NCBI GenBank assembly: GCA_022824805.1 | Contig: JAJDZE010000096.1 | Location: forward strand, 1-51,160 | Direction of reading: 5' to 3' | DNA: 51,160 nucleotides | From: Acidimicrobiia bacterium | GTDB taxonomy: Bacteria; Actinomycetota; Acidimicrobiia; Acidimicrobiales; Poriferisodalaceae | In this document: in pieces, positions 7,232 through 15,639 of the stretch | Numbering within the stretch: position 1 is the stretch's first letter | How the letters are laid out: every line of letters starts with the position of its first letter | Made by a program: the position numbers and the translations under genes | The notes under the pieces: model-generated | Seen by the model: only the letters and a program-made list of their open reading frames with translations | The model's database searches: none | What the model was told of the DNA's origin: nothing

Positions 7232-7324
7232 TCAGTTTGCCGTCTCGACCGGAACGTCGGTGAGCAGAGGGCGTGTGACAACCTGGGCCTCGGCGAGTGA
7301 GCTTGGCAGCTCGGACGGGCTCAC
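7232..7324 (-). CDS. Possible 30-residue peptide coupled to the exporter gene
   Basis: A GTG at 7322-7324 overlaps the TGA of the upstream ABC gene (GTGA). The frame runs 30 codons (MSPSELPSSLAEAQ..., ending DVPVETAN) to a TGA at 7232-7234, 6 nt before the SulP ATG. It has no cysteine, transmembrane stretch or Gly-Gly. The frame exactly bridges the gap between the two genes, so it may be a translated coupling ORF or a small cluster protein. Chance cannot be excluded at this length. Confidence 0.35.
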   Translation of the reverse strand: MSPSELPSSLAEAQVVTRPLLTDVPVETAN

Positions 7325-10248
7325 GTGAGCTGCCGTTCGACGAGGCGACGGAAGGGGCCGTCGGCGGCACTGAGGTCGTCGAAGCTGCCGGCCTGCACCA
7401 CGCGGCCGTGCCCCATCACGTAGATGCGGTCGGCGTGGCGGACGGTCGAGAGCCTGTGCGCGATGACGATGCGGGTCGCGGCGAGCCGCTCGATGCTGTT
7501 CATCACCTGTGCCTGACTGCGCGCATCCAGCCAGCTGGTCGCTTCGTCGAGCCAGATCACTCGTGGCTTGCGGACCAGCGCAGCGGCGATGCGCAGACGC
7601 TGTGTCTGCCCGCCCGAGAGCGAGGCCGAGCCCTCGGTCACGACGGTATGCAGCTGCATCGGCATCTCGGCAATCTCGTCGGCTATGTCGGCCTGACGGA
7701 CAGCTCGCCAGGCGTCGGCAATCGTGAGGTCGTCGCCCATGCCGATGATGTTGTCCAGCAGGCTGCCGGGCTGCAGAGCGCCGTCTTGGGTGACCACGCC
7801 GAGCTGGCGTCGCAAGGCCTGACGGTCGAGCGAGGCGAGGTCGCGACCGTCGTAGTAGACGCTGCCGGCGCTCGGTTCCTCGAGGCCCAGCGCGAGCCGC
7901 ATCAGCGTGCTCTTGCCTGAACCCGACTCTCCGACGATGGCAACGAACTCGCCCGGCCGCGCCGAGAACGAGACATCCTCGATCAGCGGCGTGTCGGGCT
8001 GATAGCGGAAGCTGACATGGTCGAAGCGGACCTCTCCCTGCAGCGAGACAGCGACGCTGTTGTGCGGCCCGGGCTCGGGCAGCTCGTCAAGCACGGGCCG
8101 GATCTGCTCGAAGCCGGGCAGCGCCCCGGCGATCGCCTCGAAGGCGCGGCCGAGGTTGACGACCGCCGCGAAGAACGTCATCGCCAACGCGTAGACGACG
8201 AGGAAGTCGCCTGTCTGCACCTGTTCGAGGTCGCGCGCCGCGACGACGGCAACCAGCGCAGCACCGACCAGCGCAGGCATGGCGGCACTGAGCGAGATCA
8301 AGTGTTCATTCAGTCGCGAGACCCCGATCCCGGCCAACAGCTGCTCCCGGTAGCTCCGAGCCCAAGCGGCGAATGCCGATGGCTCTGCTCCTGCTGCTCG
8401 CAGCTTGCCGATCCCGTTGATGAACTGCAGCAGGTCGCCTGCCAGTCGGCGCTCGGCAGCGAATCCGCGGCGCTGCGGCGCCAGCTGCCACAGGCCGATC
8501 AGCGCTGTGATCAGCACCATCAGGGCTGCCAAGCCGACGGTGACCAGCGCCAGCGCAGCGTCGTAAGCGAAGAGGATGGCGAGCGTCGGCACGAGGAAGA
8601 CGAACGACAGCAACGCATTGGCGGCAACTCCGGACAGCTGGTCGCGCACGAGCTGGAACGAGGCCATGCGGATCGCCAGCCCGCCGGCGGTGAAGTGTCG
8701 GAAGAATCTCGGTGACAGTCTCAGCAGCCGGTCCCAAGCGGCTGCACTCATCCGGGACGTGCAGCGTCCTTCGAGGCGCATCATCGAGGTGCCTTGCAGC
8801 ATGTGCGCCAGAGCGCCCACGACGCCGAACAGCACCAACGCGACAACGATCTCGCCGAGCATGTCGCTCGCCGCTGAGGGGAGCACCCAATCGGCCAGCA
8901 TGCCGATGGCAATCGCAGGCGCTTGGGTCAACAATGCGGCCAGCAGACCGGCCAGCGCGAATCGCCCGAAGCTGGGAGCGAGTCCTTTTCCGGCGATGCG
9001 CACGAGGTCGAGCACACCGGCCTTGCGCTCAGGTGCCAGCGCCGGGTAGCAGAGCCAAGCGTGCGACGAGAGCCGGGCCGCAATCGTCGAATCGACACGG
9101 GTGACGCGTTCGTCGACCGGGTCGATCATTCGGTAGCGGCCGGTCCAGTGCGGCACCAGTGCGACCGGTCGCTGCTCTTCCCCGGCGAATCCGAGCATGG
9201 CCCCGCTGTCGCCCAGCCACCAGCGGTCCTCGGGTTTGAGGCGAACGCCTCGGGCGCGGATGCCCGAGGCGCGGAACACTGCCTCGGGCGTGGGCGCTTC
9301 GTCGACATGGGATGACTGCGGCGGTCGCCGGAATCGCATGCCCTCCCGTTCGCCGATCAGCGCAAGTGCAGCCATGAGCGCGGAGCCGTCGTGGTCGACG
9401 CGGGTGCGCTCACGGCTGAGGATGCGGTCGAGACCTGCTCGGGCTTGATCGGCGTCGCGACGGCGGAGCGTCTCACGAGCGGTCTGCTCGTTGGCGACGT
9501 CTGCCAGCAGCAGCATTCGATTGAGCGACTCGGCGTTCATGGCGAGTGCGTGAAATTCGTCGAGGGCCCCGAGAAGCCGGCCGTCGGCGGCGAGTCGGCG
9601 CGAGCTGACGACGTCGATCGCAGCACCCTGAGAGAGCGTGAGCCACGTATCGAAGCTGAGCGGCGCGAGACCGGTGCCGTCGGCCGATGGCGCCTCCGTG
9701 TCAAGGAAGCTGGCGACGCCCTCTGAGACCCCGACCCATACCACTGAGCCGGCACGCGTGGCGAGCACACTGTTCGCTTCGGCGCGCAGCCCGGAGCGGT
9801 CACCGGCATCGACGACGAGTGTGGGGCGCGGTCGTGGATCGATGCGCTCTGCGACGGCGGCGCCGATCGCGCTCATCCACCGATCGGCTTGGTCGGCCAG
9901 CTCATCGCTGAGATCGTCGGCAGCGAGCGCGGAACGCTGCAGCTTGGCGAGGCGCGAATCGGGCAGGCCCTTGCCGACCGCTGCCAGCGATGTGCCGTGC
10001 GAGCCGATCCCGAAGACGATGTGCCCTGCCTCGGCGCGCAGGAGGTGTCTTCCGGCCGAGCTGGCGATGCCGTCGGACTGCTCGAACAGGAAGATGTCGA
10101 CGGCGCCCTCGAGCACCAGGTAGGCGATTGATGGGTCGTCGAGCATGATCGGCTGGTTGGCGGCGCCGGCGGTCGGTGCGCCCTCGCTCAGCGCAAGCCG
10201 GCCGAGCAGCGACTGCCCAACGGCGTCAGCGGGCCCGATGTCTGTCAT
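7321..10248 (-). CDS. NHLM-type bacteriocin-system ABC transporter, permease/ATPase with N-terminal cNMP-binding-like domain
   Basis: A 975-residue protein. The N-terminal 150 residues resemble the cyclic-nucleotide-binding-like domain of NHLM ABC2 proteins (IAYLVLEGAVDIFLFEQSDG, HLLRAEAGHIVFGIGSHG). A long linker, an ABC type-1 membrane domain (about residues 440-720) and an ATPase follow, with Walker A GESGSGKST at about 773, signature LSGGQ at about 877, Walker B VIWLDEATSWLD and H-loop IAHRLS. It lacks the C39 peptidase found in the partner exporter. The ATG overlaps the partner's stop (ATGA), so the two are co-translated and probably act as one system. Family knowledge: such pairs export RiPP or bacteriocin-like peptides. 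The longer upstream frame is rejected because it lies within the partner gene. Confidence 0.88.
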   Translation of the reverse strand: MTDIGPADAVGQSLLGRLALSEGAPTAGAANQPIMLDDPSIAYLVLEGAVDIFLFEQSDGIASSAGRHLLRAEAGHIVFGIGSHGTSLAAVGKGLPDSRLAKLQRSALAADDLSDELADQADRWMSAIGAAVAERIDPRPRPTLVVDAGDRSGLRAEANSVLATRAGSVVWVGVSEGVASFLDTEAPSADGTGLAPLSFDTWLTLSQGAAIDVVSSRRLAADGRLLGALDEFHALAMNAESLNRMLLLADVANEQTARETLRRRDADQARAGLDRILSRERTRVDHDGSALMAALALIGEREGMRFRRPPQSSHVDEAPTPEAVFRASGIRARGVRLKPEDRWWLGDSGAMLGFAGEEQRPVALVPHWTGRYRMIDPVDERVTRVDSTIAARLSSHAWLCYPALAPERKAGVLDLVRIAGKGLAPSFGRFALAGLLAALLTQAPAIAIGMLADWVLPSAASDMLGEIVVALVLFGVVGALAHMLQGTSMMRLEGRCTSRMSAAAWDRLLRLSPRFFRHFTAGGLAIRMASFQLVRDQLSGVAANALLSFVFLVPTLAILFAYDAALALVTVGLAALMVLITALIGLWQLAPQRRGFAAERRLAGDLLQFINGIGKLRAAGAEPSAFAAWARSYREQLLAGIGVSRLNEHLISLSAAMPALVGAALVAVVAARDLEQVQTGDFLVVYALAMTFFAAVVNLGRAFEAIAGALPGFEQIRPVLDELPEPGPHNSVAVSLQGEVRFDHVSFRYQPDTPLIEDVSFSARPGEFVAIVGESGSGKSTLMRLALGLEEPSAGSVYYDGRDLASLDRQALRRQLGVVTQDGALQPGSLLDNIIGMGDDLTIADAWRAVRQADIADEIAEMPMQLHTVVTEGSASLSGGQTQRLRIAAALVRKPRVIWLDEATSWLDARSQAQVMNSIERLAATRIVIAHRLSTVRHADRIYVMGHGRVVQAGSFDDLSAADGPFRRLVERQLT

Positions 10249-12464
10249 TGGGACTGCACCAACTGGGCATAGATGCCGTCGGGCTCGGCGATCAGGTCCA
10301 CGTGGACTCCGCGCTGCACCTCGCGGCCGCGATCGAGCACGATGATCTGATCGCAGTCGCGGATGGTGCTCAGTCGATGGGCGACGATCAGGCAGGAGCA
10401 GCCGCGACGGCGCAGGGCGTCGTCGATGCGCTCCTCGGTAGCGGCGTCGAGGGTGCTGGTCGCCTCGTCGAGAAGCAGCAGCGACGGCCGATTGACCAAC
10501 GCGCGGGCAATCTCGAGTCGTTGCCGCTGTCCGCCGCTGAAGTTGCGCCCGCCCTCCTGGATGTGGGCGTCGTAGCCCCCACTGCGACCGACGATGCCTT
10601 CGTGGATCATCGCGTCGCGGGCCGCGGCGATGAGGTCCGTGTCGGCGACGGCGGCATTCCACAGCGTCAGGTTGTCTCGCACGCTGCCGTCGAAGAGCAC
10701 GACCTGTTGGTCGACGGTCGCCAGCGACGCAGCGAGCACTGGTCGCGGGATCTCACGAGCAGGCACGCCATCGAAAAGGATCTCCCCCGACCAGGGTGTG
10801 TATTCGCCATTGATCAGGCGCAGCAGCGTCGACTTGCCCGAGCCCGTCGGACCGACGACGGCGATCCGCTGGCCGGGTTCGATCGTGAGGCTGAGCCCGT
10901 CGATCAGCGGGTCGGCGTCGCGTCGGTAGCCGAAGCTGACGTTGTGCAGCTGGAGTCGGCCGGCGAGTTGCGGGCGGCCGTTGAGGCTGGCGACGGCACC
11001 GGGCTGAGCATCGCGCTGGTGCGCCTCGGCGGCCGTGAGGGCAACGTCTTCTTCAGCGCCGAGCACGTCGGCGACGCGCTGGAGGTCGGCTTCGAGCAGC
11101 TGGAAAGCATCTGCGAACTGCACGAATCGGCCGATCGGCGTCAGAAAGCTGCTGGCCAGCATGTACACCGCGAACAGCTCGCCGATAGTGAGATCGCCCT
11201 CGACCACGCGCCAGCCGCCGAGCCCGAGCACGGCCATTCCGCTCAGGGCCACGAAGAAGCGAGGCAGGGCCGCGTTGAGGTACCCCAGCTCGGTGAAGCG
11301 CTGCCGCGCCGTGAGCTCTCGAGCCTGGTAGCCGCTCCAACGGGCGAAGAAGTCGTTCTCGGCGGCGGTGGCGCGAATTGAGTCGATCTGGCGCAGACCC
11401 GAGGTCTCGATTCCGAACAGCAGGGCCTGCTCGCGCCGCAGCTGCCGATTCTGATCGAGCCGCCGTCGGCTCAGCACCCGCGTCACTGCCACGTTGCCCA
11501 ATGCGATGGCCCCGACGATCACGCCGATCAGCGGGTCGTAGACGACCATCAGCACGAAGAGCAGTGCGCTCACGATCAGTTCCACCACAGTGCTCATGAG
11601 CTGCCCGGTGGCGCTGGCCGCAATCTGGTCGATCAGGCTGAGCCGTGAGGCGAGGTCGCCTGCGAATCGGTGCGCGAAGTACTGCGTCGGCAGTCTGAAG
11701 AGCCGCCAGAGCAATCGCTGGGCGTGTGTGATTGCGAGCCGAATCGCAATCCTGCGCAGCATCGCCTGCTGCAGCCAAGTGAGCAGGTATACGGTGACGC
11801 CGGCCAGCAGCATCGCAGCGATGATCCAAGCACCGCGGCCGCGATCGCTGCCGATCAGGACCTCGTCGACGAAGATGCCGAGCAGGATCGGCAAGGCGAG
11901 CGCCGGTACGGCGAGCAGCAGGCCGGCCAGCGTCACCGAAGCGAGCGCGCCGCGGGTCTCGCGCAGCCATGGCCACAGGGCCCGAACGAGACTCGGCGGT
12001 TCGCCGCCTGCGCGGAATGACGGCATCCGCTCTGCTGTGAGAACGATGCCGGTGAAGGCCTCGTCGAAGGTGCTGCGGCTGACAGAGCGTCGGCCGTTGG
12101 CCGGGTCGTTGAGGTGGTACTGACCGCCCGACACGCCTTCGAGCACGAGGAAATGGTTGAACTCCCAGAACAGGATCGCGGGCAAGTCGACGTCGTCGAG
12201 CGATTCGGCATTCTTCCGCCAGCCGCGGACGCGGAGCCCGTAGCGCTCGCCGGCACGGACGATGCCGGCGGCGTTGGCGCCGTCGCGGCTGACGCCGCAG
12301 GCCTCGCGCAATTCCTCGAGCGGGACCCAGCGTCCGAAGTGCGCGAGGACGATGCCGAGCGAAGCGGCACCGCACTCTGCTGCTTCGAGCTGGGGGATGT
12401 GCGGCGTGCGCAGGCGACGTCTCCCCAGACGCCGCCAAGGGAGTGACCGCGGGGCCCCAGGCAC
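10245..12464 (-). CDS. NHLM-type bacteriocin ABC exporter with N-terminal C39 leader peptidase
   Basis: A 739-residue protein. The N-terminal peptidase C39 domain has the catalytic Cys in AAECGAASLG (C31), His in EFNHFLVLEG (H104) and Asp in HLNDPANG (D120). Next come six membrane segments (SVTLAGLLLAVPALALPILL onward) and an ATPase with Walker A GPTGSGKST (about 538), signature FSGGQRQR (about 642), LLLLDEATSTLD and IVAHRLST. Such proteins cut precursors after a Gly-Gly motif while exporting the C-terminal core. All catalytic residues are intact. The GTG start at 12462-12464 lies 6 nt after the adaptor stop, and the stop overlaps the second ABC gene. The obvious substrate is the Gly-Gly peptide encoded at 13095-13256. 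Confidence 0.93.
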   Translation of the reverse strand: MPGAPRSLPWRRLGRRRLRTPHIPQLEAAECGAASLGIVLAHFGRWVPLEELREACGVSRDGANAAGIVRAGERYGLRVRGWRKNAESLDDVDLPAILFWEFNHFLVLEGVSGGQYHLNDPANGRRSVSRSTFDEAFTGIVLTAERMPSFRAGGEPPSLVRALWPWLRETRGALASVTLAGLLLAVPALALPILLGIFVDEVLIGSDRGRGAWIIAAMLLAGVTVYLLTWLQQAMLRRIAIRLAITHAQRLLWRLFRLPTQYFAHRFAGDLASRLSLIDQIAASATGQLMSTVVELIVSALLFVLMVVYDPLIGVIVGAIALGNVAVTRVLSRRRLDQNRQLRREQALLFGIETSGLRQIDSIRATAAENDFFARWSGYQARELTARQRFTELGYLNAALPRFFVALSGMAVLGLGGWRVVEGDLTIGELFAVYMLASSFLTPIGRFVQFADAFQLLEADLQRVADVLGAEEDVALTAAEAHQRDAQPGAVASLNGRPQLAGRLQLHNVSFGYRRDADPLIDGLSLTIEPGQRIAVVGPTGSGKSTLLRLINGEYTPWSGEILFDGVPAREIPRPVLAASLATVDQQVVLFDGSVRDNLTLWNAAVADTDLIAAARDAMIHEGIVGRSGGYDAHIQEGGRNFSGGQRQRLEIARALVNRPSLLLLDEATSTLDAATEERIDDALRRRGCSCLIVAHRLSTIRDCDQIIVLDRGREVQRGVHVDLIAEPDGIYAQLVQSQ

Positions 12465-12470
12465 AGCGCG

Positions 12471-12986
12471 CTAAGCCGGCCTTGCCGCTGAAACGGCAGT
12501 GAGGCTGGAGACGATCAGGCGAATCGGCGACCCGCGGTCGGTGACGATGTGGAGGCGGCAGGTGTCTGCTTCGCGCAGCAAGGCCGCTGGTGCCTCCGAC
12601 AGCCTGACGACGAGCAGCGGTCGGCGTCCATCCGCGTCGGCACCGGGAACTCCCACTTGGGCGACATGGCCATCGAGCGCATCGTCCGTGCCCTCAACGC
12701 TGACGCGCGCTGGCATCCCGACCGCGATGCGGCGGGCATCGCCTGGCGCGAGCCGTGCTGTTGCGTCAACGCCGCCGGACGCGGCGACGAGGGTGCACGG
12801 GGTCGAGATGCCGCGCTCGAGCGTTCCGAAGACGGCCCAAGCCAGCAGGCCGATCAGTGCGCAGCCGAGCAGAGCCCCGAAGAGCCACTCGTGCGGAGCG
12901 CTGACCCGCAGCAGGCCGTCGATCGGCTCGCTGCGTCCGCGTCGGGCGAATGCTTCATCGCGGAACAGCCGCCGACGCTCGGGCAT
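12471..12986 (-). CDS. Short NHLM-type HlyD-like secretion adaptor
   Basis: A 171-residue protein. The N-terminus (LFRDEAFARRG, then PIDGLLRVSAPHEWLFGA) matches the start of NHLM HlyD proteins, and one transmembrane helix follows (LLGCALIGLLAWAVFG). The outer part has a beta-rich domain (GMPARVSVEG, then VTDRGSPIRL). Usual family members are about 400 residues with a long coiled-coil hairpin; that hairpin is absent here. With no outer membrane to span, a short periplasm-side adaptor could suffice. The ATG is 10 nt after a GGAGG ribosome-binding site. It lies between precursor and exporter, all on one strand. Confidence 0.78.
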   Translation of the reverse strand: MPERRRLFRDEAFARRGRSEPIDGLLRVSAPHEWLFGALLGCALIGLLAWAVFGTLERGISTPCTLVAASGGVDATARLAPGDARRIAVGMPARVSVEGTDDALDGHVAQVGVPGADADGRRPLLVVRLSEAPAALLREADTCRLHIVTDRGSPIRLIVSSLTAVSAARPA

Positions 12987-13080
12987 CTGGAGTCATCCTC
13001 CGGTGGCGGTGTGGTGCCGGTGGAGAATGCAGGCAGGCACTCAGTCTTGGCGCCGTCGGCACCGGCCGAGCTGATGGGCA

Positions 13081-13096
13081 AGTACCAGCAGGTACT
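13081..13096 (-). promoter_or_regulatory. Small hairpin overlapping the precursor stop codon
   Basis: agtaccagcaggtact forms a 6-bp perfect stem with a 4-nt loop, ending on the TAG of the precursor gene (13095-13097). It could reduce read-through into, or protect the mRNA end before, the adaptor and exporter genes. The stem is short and no U-tract follows. Confidence 0.3.
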
Positions 13097-13256
13097 AGAT
13101 GGTCGCCTGCCAAGGCTGCTGGGCGGCGTTGTACGCGTTCCGCTTGGCGGCACCGGAGCCGCCGCTCACTTGGTCAAGCTCTTCAGGCGTGAGTTCGCGG
13201 TCGTCGGCGTCGTCGATGTGCTGCTCGTCGACGGTCTCTTTCGCCTGGTTCTGCAC
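13095..13256 (-). CDS. Double-glycine leader precursor peptide (candidate bacteriocin or signal peptide)
   Basis: The GTG at 13254-13256 gives 53 residues. It is favoured over a GTG seven codons upstream because AAAGGG lies about 7 nt before it. An acidic leader ends ELTPEELDQVSGG, a textbook double-glycine processing site for C39 peptidases. Cleavage would release the 20-residue core SGAAKRNAYNAAQQPWQATI. The core has no Cys and only one Ser and one Thr, so a lanthipeptide or thiopeptide is unlikely; no modifying enzyme is nearby either. It is the first gene of a minus-strand cluster with adaptor and two ABC proteins. Whether the product is antimicrobial or a signal cannot be told. No dedicated immunity gene is visible. 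Confidence 0.78.
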   Translation of the reverse strand: MQNQAKETVDEQHIDDADDRELTPEELDQVSGGSGAAKRNAYNAAQQPWQATI

Positions 13257-13318
13257 GGCAGGCCCTTTCGGTAGCACGAGGTTGTGTGCTCACCAACGAT
13301 AGCTGACGCGCCATATCG

Positions 13319-15547
13319 CTACGAACCGGCCGTGATGACGACGAGGAGTTCGCCGTTGTCGACCTGGTCGCCGACATGGGCTCGAACTTCGCTCACCTCG
13401 CCGTCGGCTGGTGCGGTGATCTGGTGCTCCATCTTCATGGCCTCCATCACCACGAGCACCTGGCCGGCAGCCACCCGGTCGCCGGGCTGCACATCGACCA
13501 TCAGCACCTTGCCGGGCATCGGTGCGACCAAGCCGCCTTCGACTGCCTCGGCATCGGGATCGGGGAACCGAGACCGCTGCACCAAGGTGACCGATCCGCC
13601 GACGGGCCCCGTCGCGTACCAGCGGCTGCCGCGGCGGCTGACCGCCCAGGTGCCTCGAAGCCCCGCAAGCCCAGGGACCGGCACCTCCACGTCGACGGTT
13701 GCGTCGACATCGCTCGTGCAGACACGGTCGGCGCTCATGGCGTCGGGCGAGGCTGCGTCTGCATCGGCGATGGGGCGCAGCGTGATGCCGTGGACGCGTA
13801 CCGACCAGTCGCTGTGCGCCGGCGCATCAGGAGACCCCTCAGCCTCGGAAGTGTCGTCACCGATGCCCGCGTACGGCCCTGTCTGGGGCAGTAACCCGAT
13901 TCGCATCCTCCAGGTGCCGTCGCGCTGGCGGCGGTACTGCACGCCGGCCTCGATGACCTCGCTCCCGACCGACGCCGTCAGCGGCAGCACTTCGTCGGGC
14001 ATGACGCTGTTGCGATACCCCGAAGCCATGAATTCCAGTCGAATGGCGTCTCGCCGGTTGCATTCCTGGGACACCAGCGCAACTGCCGCAGCGGCCGTGT
14101 GGACGAACATCGGGTGGCGCGCCGGTTCGGAGGCAGCGAGGCCGCCGCCCGGTCTGGGGTCCTCCCCAGCGTTCCCGAAGTAGACCCGGTCGATGAAGTC
14201 GGTCGTGGTGTCGCCGGCCAGGAACTCATCGCTGCGCAGCACGGCCGACAGGAAGTCACGATTGGTGACCACGCCGCCCAAACGTGTGCGGTCGAGTGCC
14301 GACGCCAGTCCGAGCGCAGCCTCTGCGCGCGTCGGCGCCGCCAGAATCACCTTGGCCAGCATCGGGTCGAACTCGGTGCCGACCACTGACCCCATCTCGA
14401 TGCCGGAATCGAAACGTGCCTGCGGCTCGCGCGCGGGCGCCCACAGTTCGACGGTTCCGGTGGCGGGAAGGAAGCCGCTGGCGGGATCCTCCGCGTACAG
14501 GCGGGCTTCCACCGCATGCCCCCGGATGGTCAGGTCGCCTTGGCTGTAGCCCAGCGGCGCCCCGGCCGCGATGCGAATCTGCTCCCGGACCAGGTCGAGG
14601 CCCGTGATCTCCTCGGTGACCGGATGCTCGACCTGCAGGCGGGTGTTGACCTCGAGGAACCAGAACTCGGCGTCGTCGCCGCTTCCCTCGAGCAGGAACT
14701 CGACAGTGCCGGCCGAGTGGTAGCCGATGGTGCGGACGGCCGCGACGGCCGCGGCGCCCATGCGGTCGCGCAGCGCTGTCGTCACGGCAGGCGACGGCGC
14801 CTCCTCGATGACCTTCTGATGGCGCCGTTGGATGGAGCATTCGCGCTCGAAACAGTGCACGAGGTTGCCGTGGGCGTCACCGAGCACCTGGATCTCCACA
14901 TGGCGCGGCGCAGGCAGGTAGCGCTCCAAGAACACCGTGTCGTCGCCGAACGCGCCGGCGGCCTCGCGCCGGGCAGCGGCGACAGCGTCAGCGAGGGTGT
15001 CGGCGGAATCGACGATGCGCATTCCCTTTCCGCCGCCGCCGGCCGATGCCTTGACCAGCAGGGGGTAGCCCACCTCGGCGCCGGCAGCAGCCAGGTCATC
15101 GCCCGACATCCCCTCGGCCACCGGTACCGACGGCAGCGTCGGCACGCCCGCAGCGATCATCGATTCCTTGGCGGCCAGCTTGTCGCCCATGGCCGCAATC
15201 GCCGCCGGCGAAGGCCCCACCCAGATCAGTCCGGCGTCGATCACCGCCTGGGCAAAGTCGGCGTTCTCGGACAGGAAGCCGTAGCCGGGGTGCACGGCAT
15301 CGGCAGCAGTGCTCTCGGCCGCAGCAATCACCTTGTCGATCGACAGGTACGAGTCGGTCGCCGTCCGGCCGCCGAGCGGCACGGACAGGTCCGCGTCGGT
15401 GACGAACGGCGCCTCGGCGTCGCCGTCGGCATACACCGCGACCGTGGAGATGCCCATCGATTGTGCGGTGCGGAAGACCCGGCGGGCGATCTCGCCGCGG
15501 TTGGCCACGAGCAGGCGCCGGATCGGTCGAAGCTCAGAATCGGTCAT
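13319..15547 (-). CDS. Acyl-CoA carboxylase alpha subunit (biotin carboxylase + BCCP)
   Basis: A 742-residue protein. The N-terminal biotin carboxylase begins RRLLVANRGEIARRVFRTA. The ATP-grasp glycine loop is KASAGGGGKGMR, and HPGYGFLSEN and EVNTRLQVEHPVTE are both present. The C-terminal BCCP domain carries the biotin attachment motif EAMKM (Lys at about 705). It carboxylates biotin with bicarbonate and ATP and passes the CO2 to the carboxyltransferase encoded upstream (15625-17250). The gene pair and the partner's sequence suggest a 3-methylcrotonyl-CoA or related carboxylase. The ATG at 15545-15547 begins inside one copy of a duplicated 32-bp junction sequence; the longer upstream frame is in the partner gene. 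Confidence 0.92.
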   Translation of the reverse strand: MTDSELRPIRRLLVANRGEIARRVFRTAQSMGISTVAVYADGDAEAPFVTDADLSVPLGGRTATDSYLSIDKVIAAAESTAADAVHPGYGFLSENADFAQAVIDAGLIWVGPSPAAIAAMGDKLAAKESMIAAGVPTLPSVPVAEGMSGDDLAAAGAEVGYPLLVKASAGGGGKGMRIVDSADTLADAVAAARREAAGAFGDDTVFLERYLPAPRHVEIQVLGDAHGNLVHCFERECSIQRRHQKVIEEAPSPAVTTALRDRMGAAAVAAVRTIGYHSAGTVEFLLEGSGDDAEFWFLEVNTRLQVEHPVTEEITGLDLVREQIRIAAGAPLGYSQGDLTIRGHAVEARLYAEDPASGFLPATGTVELWAPAREPQARFDSGIEMGSVVGTEFDPMLAKVILAAPTRAEAALGLASALDRTRLGGVVTNRDFLSAVLRSDEFLAGDTTTDFIDRVYFGNAGEDPRPGGGLAASEPARHPMFVHTAAAAVALVSQECNRRDAIRLEFMASGYRNSVMPDEVLPLTASVGSEVIEAGVQYRRQRDGTWRMRIGLLPQTGPYAGIGDDTSEAEGSPDAPAHSDWSVRVHGITLRPIADADAASPDAMSADRVCTSDVDATVDVEVPVPGLAGLRGTWAVSRRGSRWYATGPVGGSVTLVQRSRFPDPDAEAVEGGLVAPMPGKVLMVDVQPGDRVAAGQVLVVMEAMKMEHQITAPADGEVSEVRAHVGDQVDNGELLVVITAGS

Positions 15548-15574
15548 GCTCAGCCGCCCTTGCATCCGGAAGAC
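15543..15574 (+). repeat. 32-bp junction repeat, copy A
   Basis: Matches 15608-15639 with one mismatch, 65 bp apart. It covers the start codon of the biotin carboxylase gene and the sequence just before it. Copy B covers the stop codon of the carboxyltransferase gene. Confidence 0.8.
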
Positions 15575-15612
15575 CCGTGCTGTTGCGGCGTCTTCTCTGG
15601 TTGTGCCGTCAT
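15550..15612 (-). other. 20-codon ORF created by the junction duplication
   Basis: The duplicated copy of the biotin-carboxylase start (ATG 15610-15612) opens a frame MTAQPEKTPQQ... that ends at TGA 15550-15552, 2 nt before the true ATG. It looks like a by-product of the duplication. It could couple translation between the two subunit genes. Confidence 0.3.
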
Positions 15613-15639
15613 GCTCAGCCGCCCTTACATCCGGAAGAC
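15608..15639 (+). repeat. 32-bp junction repeat, copy B
   Basis: Second copy of the sequence at 15543-15574. It spans the last codons of the carboxyltransferase (VFRM-stop) and the following 12 nt. Confidence 0.8.

Noticed and set aside
11053..12438. 461-codon minus-strand frame within the C39 exporter gene
   Set aside because: Arg-rich out-of-frame shadow; the C39 and ABC motifs are in the other frame.
12854..13153. Second precursor peptide between the Gly-Gly peptide and the adaptor
   Set aside because: The open frame is Pro/Ser/Thr-rich, has no leader-like helix or Gly-Gly site, and overlaps both neighbours.
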